This document shows positions 31,042-43,843 of a stretch of DNA of 64,000 nucleotides, one piece after another. The position numbers and the translations under genes are program-made. The stretch lies in assembly GCF_965363235.1 (NCBI RefSeq), contig NC_134846.1, positions 74,064,724 through 74,128,723 of the forward strand, written 5' to 3'. This stretch comes from Mytilus galloprovincialis (taxonomy: Eukaryota > Mollusca > Bivalvia > Mytilida > Mytilidae). Under the pieces are notes generated by a model, which worked only from the letters and a program-made list of their open reading frames with translations, was not told where the DNA came from and made no database searches. Positions within the stretch are counted from its first letter, which is position 1; every line of letters begins with the position of its first letter.

Positions 31042-32766
31042 AACTAGAGGCTCTAAAGAGCCTGTGTCGCTCACCTTGGTCTATGTGAATATTAAACAAT
31101 GGACACAGATGGATTCATGACAAAATTGTGTTTTGGTGATGGTGATGTGTTTGTAGATCTTACTTTCTTGCTGCTTACAATTATCTCTATCTATAACAGT
31201 ACTTTCTGTGGAAAATGTTATTGAAAATTGACTATGAAGGGCAATAACTCCTTAGGGGGTCAACTGACTTATTTTTAGTTCTTACTTTACTGTACATTAT
31301 TGCTGTTTACAGTTTATCTCTATCTATAATAATATTCAAGATAATAACAAAAAAACAGCAAAATTCCCTCAAAATTACCAATTCAGGGGCAGCAACCTAA
31401 CAACCGATTATCCGATCCATCTGAAAATTCCAGGGCAGATAGATCGTGACCTGATCAACAATTTTACTGCCTGTCAGATTTGCTCTTAATGCTTTGGTTT
31501 TTAAGTTATAAGCCAAAAACTGCATTTTACCCCCATGTTCTATTTTTAGCCATGGCGGCCATCTTGGTTTGTTGGCCGAGTTACCGGACACATTTTTTCA
31601 ACTAGATACCCCAATGATGATTATGGCTAAGTTTGTTTAAATTTGGCCCAGTAGTTTCAGAGGAGAAGATTTTTCTAAAAGATTACTAAGATTTACGAAA
31701 AATGGTTAAAAATTGACTATAAAGGTCAATAACTCCTTAAGTGGTCAATTGACCATTTTGGTCAAGTTGACTTATTTGTAGATCTTACTTTGCTGAACAT
31801 TATTGCTGTTTACAGTTTATCTCTATCTACAATAATATTCAAGATAATAACCAAAAACAGCAAAATTTCCTTAAAATTACCATTTCAGGGGCAGCAACCC
31901 AACAACCGATTATCAGATTCATCTGAAAATTCCAGGGCAGATAGATCGTAACCTGATCAACAATTTTACTTCCTGTTAGATTTGCTCTAAATGCTTTGGT
32001 TTTTGAGTTATAAGCTAAAAACTGCATTTTACCCCTATGTTCTATTTTTAGCCATTGCGGCCATCTTGGTTGGTTGGGCGGAGCACCAGACACAGTTTTT
32101 AAACTATATACCCCAATGATGATTATGGCCAAATTTGGTTAAATTTGGCCCAGTAGTTTCAGAGGAGAAGATTTTTCTAAAAGATTACTAAGATTTACGA
32201 AAAATGGTTAAAAATTTACTATAAAGGGCAATAACTCCTAAAGTGGTCAACTGACCATTTTGGTCATGTTGACTTATTTGTAGATCTTACTTTGCTGAAC
32301 ATTATTGCTGTTTACAGTTTATCTCTATCTTTAATAATATTCAAGATAATAACTAAAAACAGCAAAATTTCCTTAAAATTACCATTTCAGGGGCAGCAAC
32401 CCAACAACGAAATGTCTGATTCATCTGAAAATTTCAGGGCAGATAGATCTTGACCTGATGAACAAATTACACCCATGTCAGATTTGCTCTAAATGCTTTG
32501 GTTTTTGAGTTATAAGCCAAAAACTGCATTTTACCCCTATGTTCTATTTTTAGCCAAGGAGTCATCTTGGTTCGTTGGGCGGGGCACCGGACACATTTTA
32601 TAAACTAGATATCCCAATGATGATTTTGGCCAATTTTGGCTATATTTGGCCCAGTAGTTTCAGAGGAGAAGATTTTTGTAAAAGTTAACGCAGGACGACG
32701 ACGAACGACGCCGGACGCCTAGTGATGAAAAAAGCTCACTTGGCCTTTCGGCCAGGTGAGCTAAAA
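31042..32766. repeat. 1.7 kb element with three internal units of about 495 bp
   Basis: The left end is AACTAGAGGCTCTAAAGAGC followed by GTGTCGCTCACCTTGG. The right end is AGCTCACTTGGCCTTTCGGC followed by CAGGTGAGC, so GCTCACCT motifs are inverted at the two ends. The internal unit recurs at a spacing of about 485-500 bases, marked by CAATAACTCCT at about 31242, 31728 and 32229. A GACGACGACGAACGACG tract precedes the right end. Minus-strand open frames in it are repeat artefacts. Confidence 0.75.
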
Positions 32767-33004
32767 ATGAAAACACGTTACTAATTAATACGTCCGAAGC
32801 GCTTTTTTGGATTTACCTTTATCAGAAATACTCAAAGCCAAGGGTTAATATGAACCGAAAATGTTGAAGAGCTATAAACATAAAAAGATCTTAAAATAGG
32901 CAAACCTATCTAAGACCAACAATGCCTGAGGGAGTTGAAACCTTAGTTGTTTTATAATTTCTAAATTTATAAGGCCATTTTTTTTAAAATCATGTCAGTA
33001 TCGA

Positions 33005-33560
33005 TGTAAAGTCTGTCTCAGATCTTGACTCACACAAAACATCTAGAAATTGACAATGAGGGTTGGTTAAAAACAAACTTTACGACAAAAGAGATGATTT
33101 CAGATTCCAAATTGTCAACTTTTGATTTCTATGTAGCAACAACAGAGCCTGCATACGGAGTATATTCTAGCCGACACGATTTACAGGGCTTGTATTTCCT
33201 GGTTTCCTTGATTGAGGGTTGACGTTCACAAAAAAGCTATTAAACCAGAATTGAAAGTGTTGAAGTTAAAATTATCACTTCATTCTTACGGAAGTCATCA
33301 CCAGTTGGTTGACCGTCAGGGAATATTCGTTTCAAAGCTGGTAGCTGATATATAACGTCCCCTTTTCTCGAATGTCACCTACCAAATAAGACGAATTACT
33401 GGACTTGTACTAAAATTGGCAACACGATGGGTGCAACATGTGGATTGTTAATGGACCGATCATAAACAATATCAGAATGTGTAAGAAAATGATATGGCTT
33501 CTTTGATCTTCATTTTTTTTTAAGTATACAGTTCGTTCCCACAGGAATGCAGAACATTTT
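33005..33560 (+). pseudogene. Decayed reverse-transcriptase-family fragment
   Basis: Frames read HLEIDNEGWLKTNFTTK, PAYGVYSS and, further on, LKLSLHSYGSHHQLVDRQG. These blocks resemble the C-terminal region of a reverse-transcriptase-type protein common in mollusc and lancelet genomes (LEIDNEGRLKTKLYDKRDDF ... PAYGVY ... HHELVDR). They are split by frameshifts and stops. The family is recognised from memory only. Confidence 0.45.
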
Positions 33561-33749
33561 CGAAAAGTCTACCTTCAAATTTACAAATATGTTTTCAATA
33601 AGAAAATACAACATATTGATCACTCGTTCGGTATGGTAAATTCTTCTATTTTTCTTCTCTCATTTTTACTAATGTCCTTTTTCTATATGGCTTTTTGTTT
33701 TTCTTTGTTACATATTTCTTTGTTATTATAGTGATTAAGATTATAAAAA

Positions 33750-34130
33750 AATGTTGACTGCTGTACCCTAATTTTTTACATTTTTATCTATTATGTCGGT
33801 TTGTTTTGTTCTTACATCGTTGTCAATATAATGGAATTGTATGCGACTGTCATACTAAAGAGGGGCGAAAGATACCCGAGGGACAGTCAAACTCAAAGAT
33901 TGAAAATAAACTGACAACGATATGTCGCTCATACAAGTGAGAGGTTAAGCTAGCTATAAAACCAGGTTTAATTCACTATTTTCTACATAAGAAAATACCT
34001 GTACCAAGTCAACAATATGACAGTTGTTATAATTCGTTTGACGTGTTTGAACTTTTGATTTTCCATTTGATAAGATACTTTCCGTTATGAATTTTCCTCG
34101 GAGTTCGTAATTTTTGTGCTTTTACTTGTT
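33750..34130 (+). repeat. Dispersed composite repeat
   Basis: A longer copy of the repeat at 19425-19745. The same start (ATGTTGACTGCTGTACCC) and end (GGAGTTCGTAATTTTTGTGC) flank an extra internal segment with GATACCCGAGGGACAGTCAA. Confidence 0.6.
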
Positions 34131-34492
34131 TCTCTGTGTTACATGTTTTAATTTTTTTGTGCGCTATTAGTTTGTAAAATGACAATACATACACTGCTAA
34201 ACAAAGGAATGATGTATTGACAATTACTTTGGAAGCTTAACATATACTACAACGACACTTATTACTGAGTCCTGAATAATTTTAGGTCTTTTTTTATGTT
34301 CATTGGAATCTCAACCGGAAAAGAAGAACTGGATCTGCGTTAACTGTTTGTGGATAACTCTATTACTTTTTAATCTTGCATGCAAAGTTATATTGCTGAG
34401 TAACTCAACTGCTCAACGATTTTTTTCAAATTTTATACCTGTTCGTCTTATAGACGACAATTTGTTGATAGTTGATTTTAGAACCAATACAT

Positions 34493-34643
34493 AGACAATA
34501 ATTGTTTAGTGTCTTTACATATCAGCTGTATTTGTACGAGGCTAGGAAACAAGGTGTATGCGAGCTTTTAGCGAGCTACTACACCTGTTTCGAGCCGAGT
34601 ACAAATACAGCTGATATTTGAAGACACTAAACAGTTATTGTCT
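34493..34643. repeat. 151-bp fold-back element
   Basis: The whole segment is a near-perfect palindrome: AGACAATAATTGTTTAGTGT at the left is inverted as ACACTAAACAGTTATTGTCT at the right, with ATCAGCTGTATTTGTAC/GTACAAATACAGCTGAT further in and a short AGCTTTTAGCGAGCT centre. Probably a fold-back transposon or MITE. Confidence 0.7.
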
Positions 34644-34864
34644 TTATCCTGTAAATTGTTTGTGTTTTGAAAGACACAAAAACTAACATATTTAGCATTT
34701 ATTTTCGGTTTGTAATCCCTTGAGGCCCGCATAGTAATATCAAAATCACACATTACGCTGAAGACAGGTTCGCAAAAAAGAATCTCGAATGGTGAACAAT
34801 AATACATCGCTCAAGGTGAATAATTATCTATCTTAACATAACAACTAATTTCAACAGTAAAAAC

Positions 34865-35197
34865 AAATAACAAGACATTGTCAAATTTGAGTAGAAAGGG
34901 CCTAGCTTTATGAGTTGAAATTTCACAAATCTGAAGCAAGAGCCTCCATAGCTCAGTGGTTAGAGCACTGGTCTTGTAAACCAGGGGTCGTGAGTTCGAT
35001 CCTCACTGGGGGCTTAGGAGATAATATTCACAACTCCCCAAGTTTTTGCTGCCGTTGTATCAGTTCTCGTTCATTTTCCACGAGAAGTGCAACTTGATTT
35101 GATGTAACAGTCTGATGCCAAGTTTTGACATGCATAGTCGGATAGTTGAGAGCGAAATACGTTTACCGAAAAAATAACAAGACATTGTCAAATTTGA
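34865..35197. repeat. 26-bp perfect direct repeats flanking the tRNA gene
   Basis: The 26 bases at 34865-34890 (starting AAATAACAAGACATTG) are repeated exactly at 35172-35197. The 281 bases between them contain the tRNA-Thr gene. This could be an unusually long target duplication or a recombination footprint. Confidence 0.8.
34942..35014 (+). tRNA. tRNA-Thr: tRNA-Thr (anticodon UGU)
   Basis: All arms fold. The acceptor GCCTCCA (34942-34948) pairs with TGGGGGC (35007-35013) with one G-T wobble. The D arm carries the A box TAGCTCAGTGGT. The anticodon stem CTGGT/ACCAG encloses the loop CTTGTAA with anticodon TGT at 34975-34977. The T arm GTGAG/CTCAC encloses TTCGATC, which is the B box. It has 73 bases, no intron and no encoded CCA, as expected for a nuclear gene. 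Confidence 0.93.
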
Positions 35198-35779
35198 AAC
35201 AGAAGTGTACGAGTTGTCCTACGCTTCAGACTTGACATTCACTAAACATGCATGCTGAAATTGACATGGTTGATTTTGTAACACAATCATACACATTCAT
35301 GTTTTGCAATCGACAATTGTCATCGTCATTTCCCAATTTGGAATGCAACTGGAATACACATTCTGAGGTCACACAGGTTCAAACAATACTCAGTCCGGCA
35401 GTGGGCGGCGATTTAAAGCGATATCTGTATAGTATACAGATACAGCATAGCGATATTTGTAGGGCTGTATCTGTATAGTATGATACCCAATTGCATGATA
35501 AAAACGTATACCAACCACTGTTACCTCATGTTGTATTGGTGAGTATGCCAGTATCGTAAATAAAACTTGTCACACATGATTCAGTTGTGTATTTCAATTC
35601 AAAACATCACACAAAATTCAATTATAATGGATTATTGAAATGCTTAAATAAATTACAAGTAACCCGTCTTATGATACAAAAAGGAGACTTTGCGTCAACC
35701 AAGAAACAATATAGTAGGCGGTGTGAGTGTTCAATATTTACGTTTAGTGCAGTAGAATTATTCTGAACGTTTTGTTTGT

Positions 35780-36115
35780 TATAAATTTTTTGTCAATGCT
35801 TGGTTCATGTTGGTGTCGGTCTGGTACTGTGTTTGATCTAATCGAGAAGAAAGGTTCTCACCTATTGGCGAACACATGTCAATATGTATACTACATTATA
35901 CATTCATTCATACACCCTCTGGTGTATTTTAATAACATTAACGGTACCACTTTTCCTGCACCAGATCCGTATTTCGACAATACATGTTTCTTCAGTGATG
36001 CTCGTGGCCGAAATATTTGAAATCCAAAGCTTATATAAAAGATGAAGAGCTATAATCCAAAAGGTCCAAAAAGTATAGCCAAATCCGTGAAAGGAATCAG
36101 AGCTTTGCATGAGGG
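35780..36115 (+). repeat. Dispersed repeat (CATTAACGGTACCA family), longer copy
   Basis: Includes ACATTAACGGTACCACTTTT, CCTGCACCAGAT and GTATTTCGACAATACATG blocks. The same blocks recur at about 37586-37645 in a shorter copy. I recall this sequence as common in mussels. Confidence 0.5.
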
Positions 36116-36177
36116 AGATACATTCCTTAATTTATCATAATTTCTTACATTTTGTAACAGGAAATTTTAACAAAACA

Positions 36178-37485
36178 AAACTAGAGGCTCTCAAGAGCCT
36201 GTGTCGCTCACCTTGGTCTATGTGCATATTAAACAATGGATACAGATAAATTCATGACATAATTGTGTTTTGGTGATGGTGATGTGTTTGTAGATCTTAC
36301 TTTACTGAACATTCGTGTTGCTACAATTATCTATATCTATAATGAACTTGGCCCAGTAATTACAGTGGAAAATATTTTCTAAAATTTTACAAAAATTTAT
36401 GAAAAATGCTAAAAATTATATATAAAGGGCAATAACTCCTTAAGGGGTCAATTGACTATTTTGGTCATAAAACTTATTTGTAGATCTTGTTTTGCTGAAC
36501 ATTATTGCTGTTTACAGTTTATCTCTATCTATAATAATATTCAAGATAATAACAAAAAACGGCAAAATTTCCTTAAAATTACCAATTCAGGGCAGTAACC
36601 TAACAACGGGTTTTCCGATCCATGTGAAAATATCAGGGCAGATAGATCTTGACCTGATAAACAATATAACCCTGTCAGATTTTCTCTAAATGCTTCGGTT
36701 TTTGAGTTATTAGCCAAAAACTGCATTTTACCCCTATGTTCTATTTTTAGCCGTGGCAGCCATTTTGGTTGGATGGCTAGGTCACCGGACATATTTTTTT
36801 AAATAAGATACCCCAAAGATGATTGTGGCCAAGTTTGGTTTAATTTGGCCCAGTAGTTTCAGAGGAGAAGATTTTTGTAAAAGATTTCTAAGATTTACGA
36901 AAAATGGTTAAAAATTGACTATAAAGGTCAATAACTCCTAAAAGGGGTCAAGTGACCATTTTGGTCATGTTGACTTATTTGTAAATCTAACTTTGCTGAA
37001 CATTATTGCTGTTTACAGTTTATCCATATCTATAATAATATTCAAGATAATAACCAAAAACAGCAAAAATTCCCTAAAATTGCCAATTCAGGGGCAGCAA
37101 CCCAACAACGGATTGTCGGATTCATCTGAAAATTTAAGGGCAGAAAGATCTTGACCTGATAAACAATTTTACCCATGTCAAATTTGCTCTAAATGCTTTG
37201 GTTTTTGAGTTACCAGCCAAAAACTGCATTTTACCCTTATGTTCTATTTTTAGCCATGGCGACCATCTTGGTTAGTTGGCCGAGTCACGCCACACATATT
37301 TTAAACTAGATACCCCAATGATGATTGTGGCCAAGTTTGGTTTCATTTGGCCCAGTAGTTTCAGAGGAGAAGATTTTTGTAAAAGTTAACGACGACGACG
37401 ACGACGACGACGACGGAGGACGGACGACGGACGCCAAGTGATGGGAAAAGCACACTTGGCCCTTCCGGCCAGGTGAGCTAAAAAT
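36178..37485. repeat. Second copy of the AGAGGCTCT/GGTGAGC element, two internal units
   Basis: Same ends and orientation as 31042-32766, with two units of about 500 bases (CAATAACTCCT at about 36430 and 36929). A perfect (GAC)n tract of about 27 bases at about 37390-37416 precedes the right end AGGTGAGCTAAAA. Confidence 0.75.
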
Positions 37486-37489
37486 CCGT

Positions 37490-37660
37490 ATTTTCATGCC
37501 AGTACCGAAGTACTGGCTACTGGACTGGTGATACCCTCGGGGACTAACAGTCCACCAGCAGAGGCATCGGCCCAGTGGTAGTTATAACATTAACGGTACC
37601 AATTTTCCTGCACTAGATGCGCATTTCGACAATAAATGTCTCTTAATATACATGTCTAAA
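37490..37660 (+). repeat. Short copy of the CATTAACGGTACCA repeat
   Basis: Contains the CATTAACGGTACCAATTTTC, CCTGCACTAGAT and CATTTCGACAATAAATGTCT blocks shared with 35930-36000. Confidence 0.5.
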
Positions 37661-37663
37661 GTA

Positions 37664-38190
37664 TGAAATCATAACAGTTCTCAAGATATGGAGCGGACAC
37701 AATTGATAAGGGACGGGCGGACCTTTGACCTAGGACGTTGTACACACATTATGACCTACCCTCTAGTGTTGGTTCATATGCATGTCGATCAAGTTTTAAC
37801 TTTTAAAATCATGAGCAATAGAGCGGACATAACAACCCCATAAGACATGGGGTTGTCAACTGAGACCAAAGTTTTTTTACCTTGACCTTTCTTGTTGGTT
37901 AATATACATGTCAAGTATAAACTTTGAAGTCATAGCGATCAAGATATAGAGCGGACACAATCTTTACCATAGAACATGGAGTTGTCAACTGAAACAAAAC
38001 ATGACCTTGAACTTTGACCTCGGAAGTTGTACACGCATTATGACATCTCTGGTGTTGGTTACGATACATGTCAAGCATAAAGTAAGAAATAATAACGGTT
38101 CTCTAGATATATAGTGGAAGCAATTTGTTACTGACGGACGGACAGTCTAATCACTATAGGGCGACCGCCACAAGGACAATAGCTGCACTC
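37664..38190. repeat. Element with diverged tandem units and a GACGGAC end
   Basis: A GAGCGGACA-AA block recurs at about 37692, 37817 and 37950, each followed by related text (GTTGTCAACTGA, GTTGTACAC, ATACATGTCAAG). A GACGGACGGACAG run and CACTATAGGGCGACCGCC mark the right part. Same general plan as the other internally tandem elements. Confidence 0.55.
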
Positions 38191-38221
38191 CAGGGAAAAA
38201 TAAACTTACTATTCCACTCAT

Positions 38222-41148
38222 ACCTAGCCAATTAAGTATTAAATATATCACCTGACCAATAAAGTATTAAATATATCATACCTGGACTAATTAGTTTTTT
38301 TTAACACAGGTATACTACCTTTTACTTTATACATAGACTGATGAGATTATCTAAACATCGGTTAACTACCTTATACTTTGTACCTGGACTAATTAGATTA
38401 CATGAACATTGGTAAACTACCGAATTCTTTATACCTAGACTGATTAGATTACATTAACAGTGGTAAACTACCGAATACTTTATACTTGGACTGATTAGAT
38501 TACATGAACATTGGAAAACTACCGAATACTTTATAGTTTTTTGGTAGGGTGCGTGTTGTTTATTCTTTAGTTTTCTATGTTGTGTCGTGTGTGCTGTTGT
38601 TTGTTTGTCTTTTTCACTTTTAGCCATGGCGTTGTCAGTTTGTTTTAGATTTATGAGTTTGACTGTCCCTTTGGTATCTTTCGTCCCTCTTTTATAGCTG
38701 GACTGATTAGATAACATGAACAGTGGTAAACTACCGAATACTTTATACCTGGACTGATTAGATTACATGAACATTGGTAAACTACCGAATAATTCATACC
38801 TGGACTGATAAGATTACATGAACATTGGTAAACTACTGAATACTTAATACCTGGACTGAATAAAAAAAAAAGATCATTGGTAAACTACCGAATACGTTAT
38901 ACCTGGACTGATTAGATTACATGAACATTGGTAAGCTACCAAGTACTTTAAACCTAGACTGATTATATTACATGAACATTAGTGAACTACCGAATACTGT
39001 ACACCTGGACTGATTATATTACAGGAACATTGGTAAACTACCGAATACTTTATACCTAGACTGATTAGATTACATTAACAGTGGTAAACTACCGAATACT
39101 GTATACCTTGACTGATTAGATTACATGAACATTGGTAAACTACTTGACACTTTATACCTGGACTGATTAGATTACATGAACATTATTACACTACTGAATA
39201 TTGTATACCTGGAATGATTAGATTACATGAACATTAGTAAACTACCGAATACTGTATACCTGGACTGATTATATTACATGAACAATAGTAAACTACCGAA
39301 AACTGTATACCTGGACTGATTAGATTACACGAACATGGGTAAAACTACCGAATACTTTATACCTGGACTGATTAGATTACATGAACATTAGTAAACTACC
39401 GAATACTGTATACCTGAACTGATTAGATTACATTAACATTAGTAAATTACTTGACACTTTATACCTGGACTGATTAGATTACACGAACATTGGTAAACTA
39501 CCGAATACTTTATACCTGGACTGATTAGATTACATGAACATTATTACACTACTGAATATTGTATACCTGGACTGATTAGATTACATGAACATTAGTAAAC
39601 TACCGAATATTGTATACCTGGACTGATTATATTACATCAACAATAGTAAATTACCGAAAACTGTATACCTGGACTGATTAAATTACACGAACATTGGTAA
39701 AACTACCGAATACTTTATACCTGGACTGATTATATTACATGAACATTAGTAAACTACCGAATACTGTATACCTGAACTGATTAGATTACATTAACATTAG
39801 TAAATTACTTGACACTTTATACCTGGACTGATTAGTTTACATGAACATTATTACACTACTGAATATTGTATACCTGAACAGATTATATTTCATGAACAAT
39901 ACAAAAACTACCGAAAACTGTATACCTAGACTGATTAGATTACACGAACATGGGTAAAACTACCGAATACTTTATACCTGGACTAATAAGATTACATGAA
40001 CATTAGAAAACTATCGAAAACTGTATACCTGGACTGATTATATTACATGAACATAATTACACTACCGAATACTGTATACCTGGTATGATAAGATTACACG
40101 AACATTGGTAAACTACCGAATACTTTATACCTGGACTAATTAGATTACATGAACATTAGAAAACTATCGAAAACTGTATACCTGGACTGATTAGATTACA
40201 TGAACATTATTACACTACCGAAGACTGTATACCTGGTCTGATTAGAATACATGAACATTAGTAAACTACCGAATACTGTATACCTGGACTGATTATTTTA
40301 CATGAACAGTAGTAAATTACCGAAAACTGTATACCTGGACTGATTAGATTACATGAACATTAGTAAACTACCGAATACTGTATACCTGGTATGATTAGAT
40401 TACACGAACATTGGTAAACTATCGAATACTTTATACCTGGACTGATTATATTACACGAACATTGATAAACTACCGAATACTTTATACCTTGACTGATTAT
40501 ATTACATGAAGATTGGTAAACTACCGAATACTTTATACCTAGACTGATTTGATTACATTAACAGTGGTAAACTACCGAATACGTTTTACTTGGACTGATT
40601 ACATTACATGAACATTGGTAAATTACCGAATACTTTAAACCTGGACTGATTAGATTACATGAACATTGGTAAACTACCGAATATTTTATACCTTGACTGA
40701 TTAGATTACATGATCATTGGTAAACTACCGAATACTTTAAACCTGAACTGATTAGATTACATGAACATTGGTAAACTACCGAATAATTTATACCTGGACT
40801 GATTATATTACATGAACATTGGTAAATTACCGAATACTTTAAACCTGGACTGATTAGATTACATGAACATCGGTAAACTACCGAATACTTTATACCTATA
40901 CTGATTAGATTACATTAACAGTGGTAAACTACCGAATACTTTATACTTGGACTGATTAGATTACATGAACATTGGTAAACTACCGAATAATTTATACCTG
41001 GACTGATTAGATTACATGAACATTGGTAAACTACTTTACACTTTATACCTGGATTGATTAGATTACATGAACATTGTTAAACTACCTGATACTTTATACC
41101 TAAACTGATAAGTTGACATGAACATTGATAAACTACCTTATACCGTGT
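38222..41148. repeat. Minisatellite, 51-bp unit, about 57 copies
   Basis: A diverged tandem array of a unit beginning CTGGACTGATTAGATTACAT, with CATTGGTAAACTACCGAATA inside and CTTTATAC at the end. Copies differ by several substitutions and 1-base indels, so the array is old. The left part is interrupted by an unrelated insertion at 38535-38697. Confidence 0.85.
38535..38697 (-). repeat. Dispersed repeat inserted in the 51-bp minisatellite
   Basis: Reverse copy of the GATACCAAAGGGACA family (read on the minus strand: AAAGGGACAGTCAAACTCAT, AACTGACAACGCCATGGC). Array sequence resumes on its right side with CTGGACTGATTAGAT. Confidence 0.6.
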
Positions 41149-41184
41149 ACCGCGCGACTGGTGAGATTAGCCGAATGAGAGGAG

Positions 41185-41345
41185 AAAGATACCAGAGGGA
41201 CATTTAAACTCACAAGTCGAAAATAAACTTGCAACGCCATAGCTAAAATAGGAAAAGACAAACGAACAATAGAACAGAAATCACAAAATAGAAAATTAAA
41301 GACGGAGCAACACGAACCCCATCAAACACTGGGGTAATATCTGTA
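41185..41345 (+). repeat. Dispersed repeat fragment next to the minisatellite
   Basis: GATACCAGAGGGACATTTAA, AAATAAACTTGCAACGCCAT and the ACGGAGCAACACGAACCCCA block belong to the same family as the insertion in the array. Confidence 0.5.
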
Positions 41346-43512
41346 TACTACCCTATACTTTATATCTCAAAATCGGTATACTAGCTTATTCTTCAAACTT
41401 GGAATGTATCTGTACGTTACACAGTGCAGGATCCGATCGTAGGTATATCCTCAATTGGCGGAGAGCTGGTTTGTTAGTCCAACTGTTGTAGGGCAGCCGT
41501 GTATCCCTCAACTCTCTTTTGACATGCGATGTTCTCTTCCAGATGGTTCAAGTGCACTATCATTTTAGGAAAAAGGGAATTCTTTCGGATGTCTGTTTTG
41601 CTGTCTATCAATTAGAATGATCTTCTATTTCGGGTTTCTTCTCTTTCTACGATGTTCCTGTATTGGAAATCACTGATCTTTTTTTGCTTGACTTTACGTT
41701 TGTTTCTGATTTCTTGCAGGTAGTTAGATGGTTCAATAGCCGATTCTCAACTACTTCATAGTCCGTCTCAGGTGTTATCTCCGTTTTTGAAGATGTGGTA
41801 GTTCCTGCTTAGAGTGCATATTCGTAAGAAATCCAATATCTCTGGAAGGATGAAACGTGCACCTCTTTTTTGTATGCTTTCTATCTTTTTTATATTCCTG
41901 GTGGTGAATGGGTCCTAAATGTCAGAACCGTATTCCAGTACCGATATGACCATGGCTACAAATGCCAGCTTTTAACACCTTGGGGGCACTGGCATAAGTT
42001 CCTAGGAATCCTAGTGTACAGCTTGCCTTGCTTGTAGTTTCCCCTCTGTTGCTGGTCCTTTACAAGTCATCGTGTCTAGGTGAGGATTTATTTGGACTTG
42101 CTCTTATATATGTTGTCTAGTTAGTATAAGTGTGTTATATTTGTTTAAAGCTCATTATATAGTATTGTGGCATTAAATTTAATTCCCAAATTTAATGACC
42201 ATACTTCCAGAGCTTTTAGATCTTCTTGATAATTTGGTGGTCTTTGTAATATTACAATTCCTGAAATGAAATAGTAGTGATGCTGGGTTTCATTTAAAAT
42301 TCAGGATCTACTTCAATTGGAATTACTGTTTAAATTATTATCGATATATCAGAAAAAGTACAAATGTCTTAGTGAATAGAAATTTCAGTGCTTTATTTTG
42401 TATTATGAAAGTGGGATTTACCAGCAATGATTTATTTGTGATTGTTAGCAAAATAAATACAATAAATATCTTTATTAGAAAGAACAAATTGTGCATTAAA
42501 TGTAAAATGTCCCATACCTAAATAGAAAAGTCCATTCAGGACATTGGACATGAGGAAAGTAAGCTAGCTATCAGTCATTTAAATAAGCTCTGTCAAAAAC
42601 ATCCAGGTAAATATACAGGTAGTTAAATGACCACCTGTTGATAATAGCTCTCACAATACCTATAGTACAATTTAAATGGACAAATTGTATTGACAATTTT
42701 TAAACTGGTCAGGAAAAGGGTAATTCAATACCACAAAGGTTATTGGATAAGCACAGTAAATGCCTTTGAAAAGTCTAGTATGGTCATGTCGAGTTGTATG
42801 GTAGTATCAAAACTCTTCTGTTGTGACTAACAACTGGGTTGTACATGAGTAACCTGATCTGAGATAGTGTTATACATTGTCAGTATTGTGCTTTTCCAGG
42901 TGTTCGAGGATGTGTTTACAGATAGTGTGATCCAAAAGGTTAGAGGATACATAGGTCAGTGATATTGGTTTGTTGTTTACTTCAGCGTGGACGTCACCCT
43001 GCTTTAATAATGAAGCTATGCCTGCACTCAGCAAATCTTCAGGTAGGATCCCGGTATCAATTGATTTTGAAAGATGGCGATGATATTATGTGCAGTTCTT
43101 CAGCACAATATTTATGACAGTGTTCCAATTCCAATTCCGTCCGGTTACATGGCTTCTGATGGATTTACATTTTTCAATAATTTCTGTACGCCTTCTGATG
43201 TTATGTCCAAAATTGAAATTATTCTCTTTTTTAGCACTGGTTTTTGTGACTTTTGATCTCATTCTGTAAATACGGATTTGAACTGGTTGTTTAAAATTTC
43301 TGTCTTTTCTTTGTTGGCATATTCAGGCCCCCGTTTGACTTTCGTGTTGCTACTCCGATGTTGTCTTGTTTGTTTGATTTCATATAGTTCCAGAATGGTA
43401 TAGAACAATTCTTTTTTAATCCTGCATTTATGATGTCATTTATGTAATTCCATCTAATTTATGTCTGATTTCGTTTGCTCTTCCAATGATGTATCGTTTT
43501 TGTGTAAGTTGC

Positions 43513-43780
43513 TTATAGTAGTATTATTTTAGAAACGAGTGTAATAGCGATGTCATGATTTAAAATGCATTGTGCCTTTCCAGTTGATATAAGAGAAGGG
43601 TTGTTTGTGAATACAAGTTTCAATAGATTTCCCCTTCTTGTTGATTTTTCATGGATTTGGACACAGCCGTGTTTAATAGATAGACCCATTTGTGCTTGTT
43701 CTACTCGTTTATCGGGAGCACCTGTTTGTATTTCCATATTTATCCAGTCAATGTCACGGCAGTTGAAGTCTCTAGCAATA
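43513..43780 (-). pseudogene. LINE endonuclease remnant, longest surviving frame
   Basis: The longest open stretch of the LINE. It encodes the end of the APE-type endonuclease: RDFNCRDIDW, then GAPDKRVEQAQMG, STRRGNLLKLVFTNNPSL and LNHDIAIT, which correspond to the GDFN..DIDW, LLDLV.TNNP and SDHD.I motifs of the family. Confidence 0.75.
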
Positions 43781-43843
43781 ATAATGTGTTAAGGTTTTCC
43801 TGTTGTTATCTCTTCTAGTGATAGTTTAAGATTGTTGTCATTC

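Noticed and set aside
36541-36792. Minus-strand frame resembling those at 31397-31591 and 31839-32132
   Set aside because: All three come from the same internal unit of a dispersed element. The similarity between them is repeat identity, not protein conservation.
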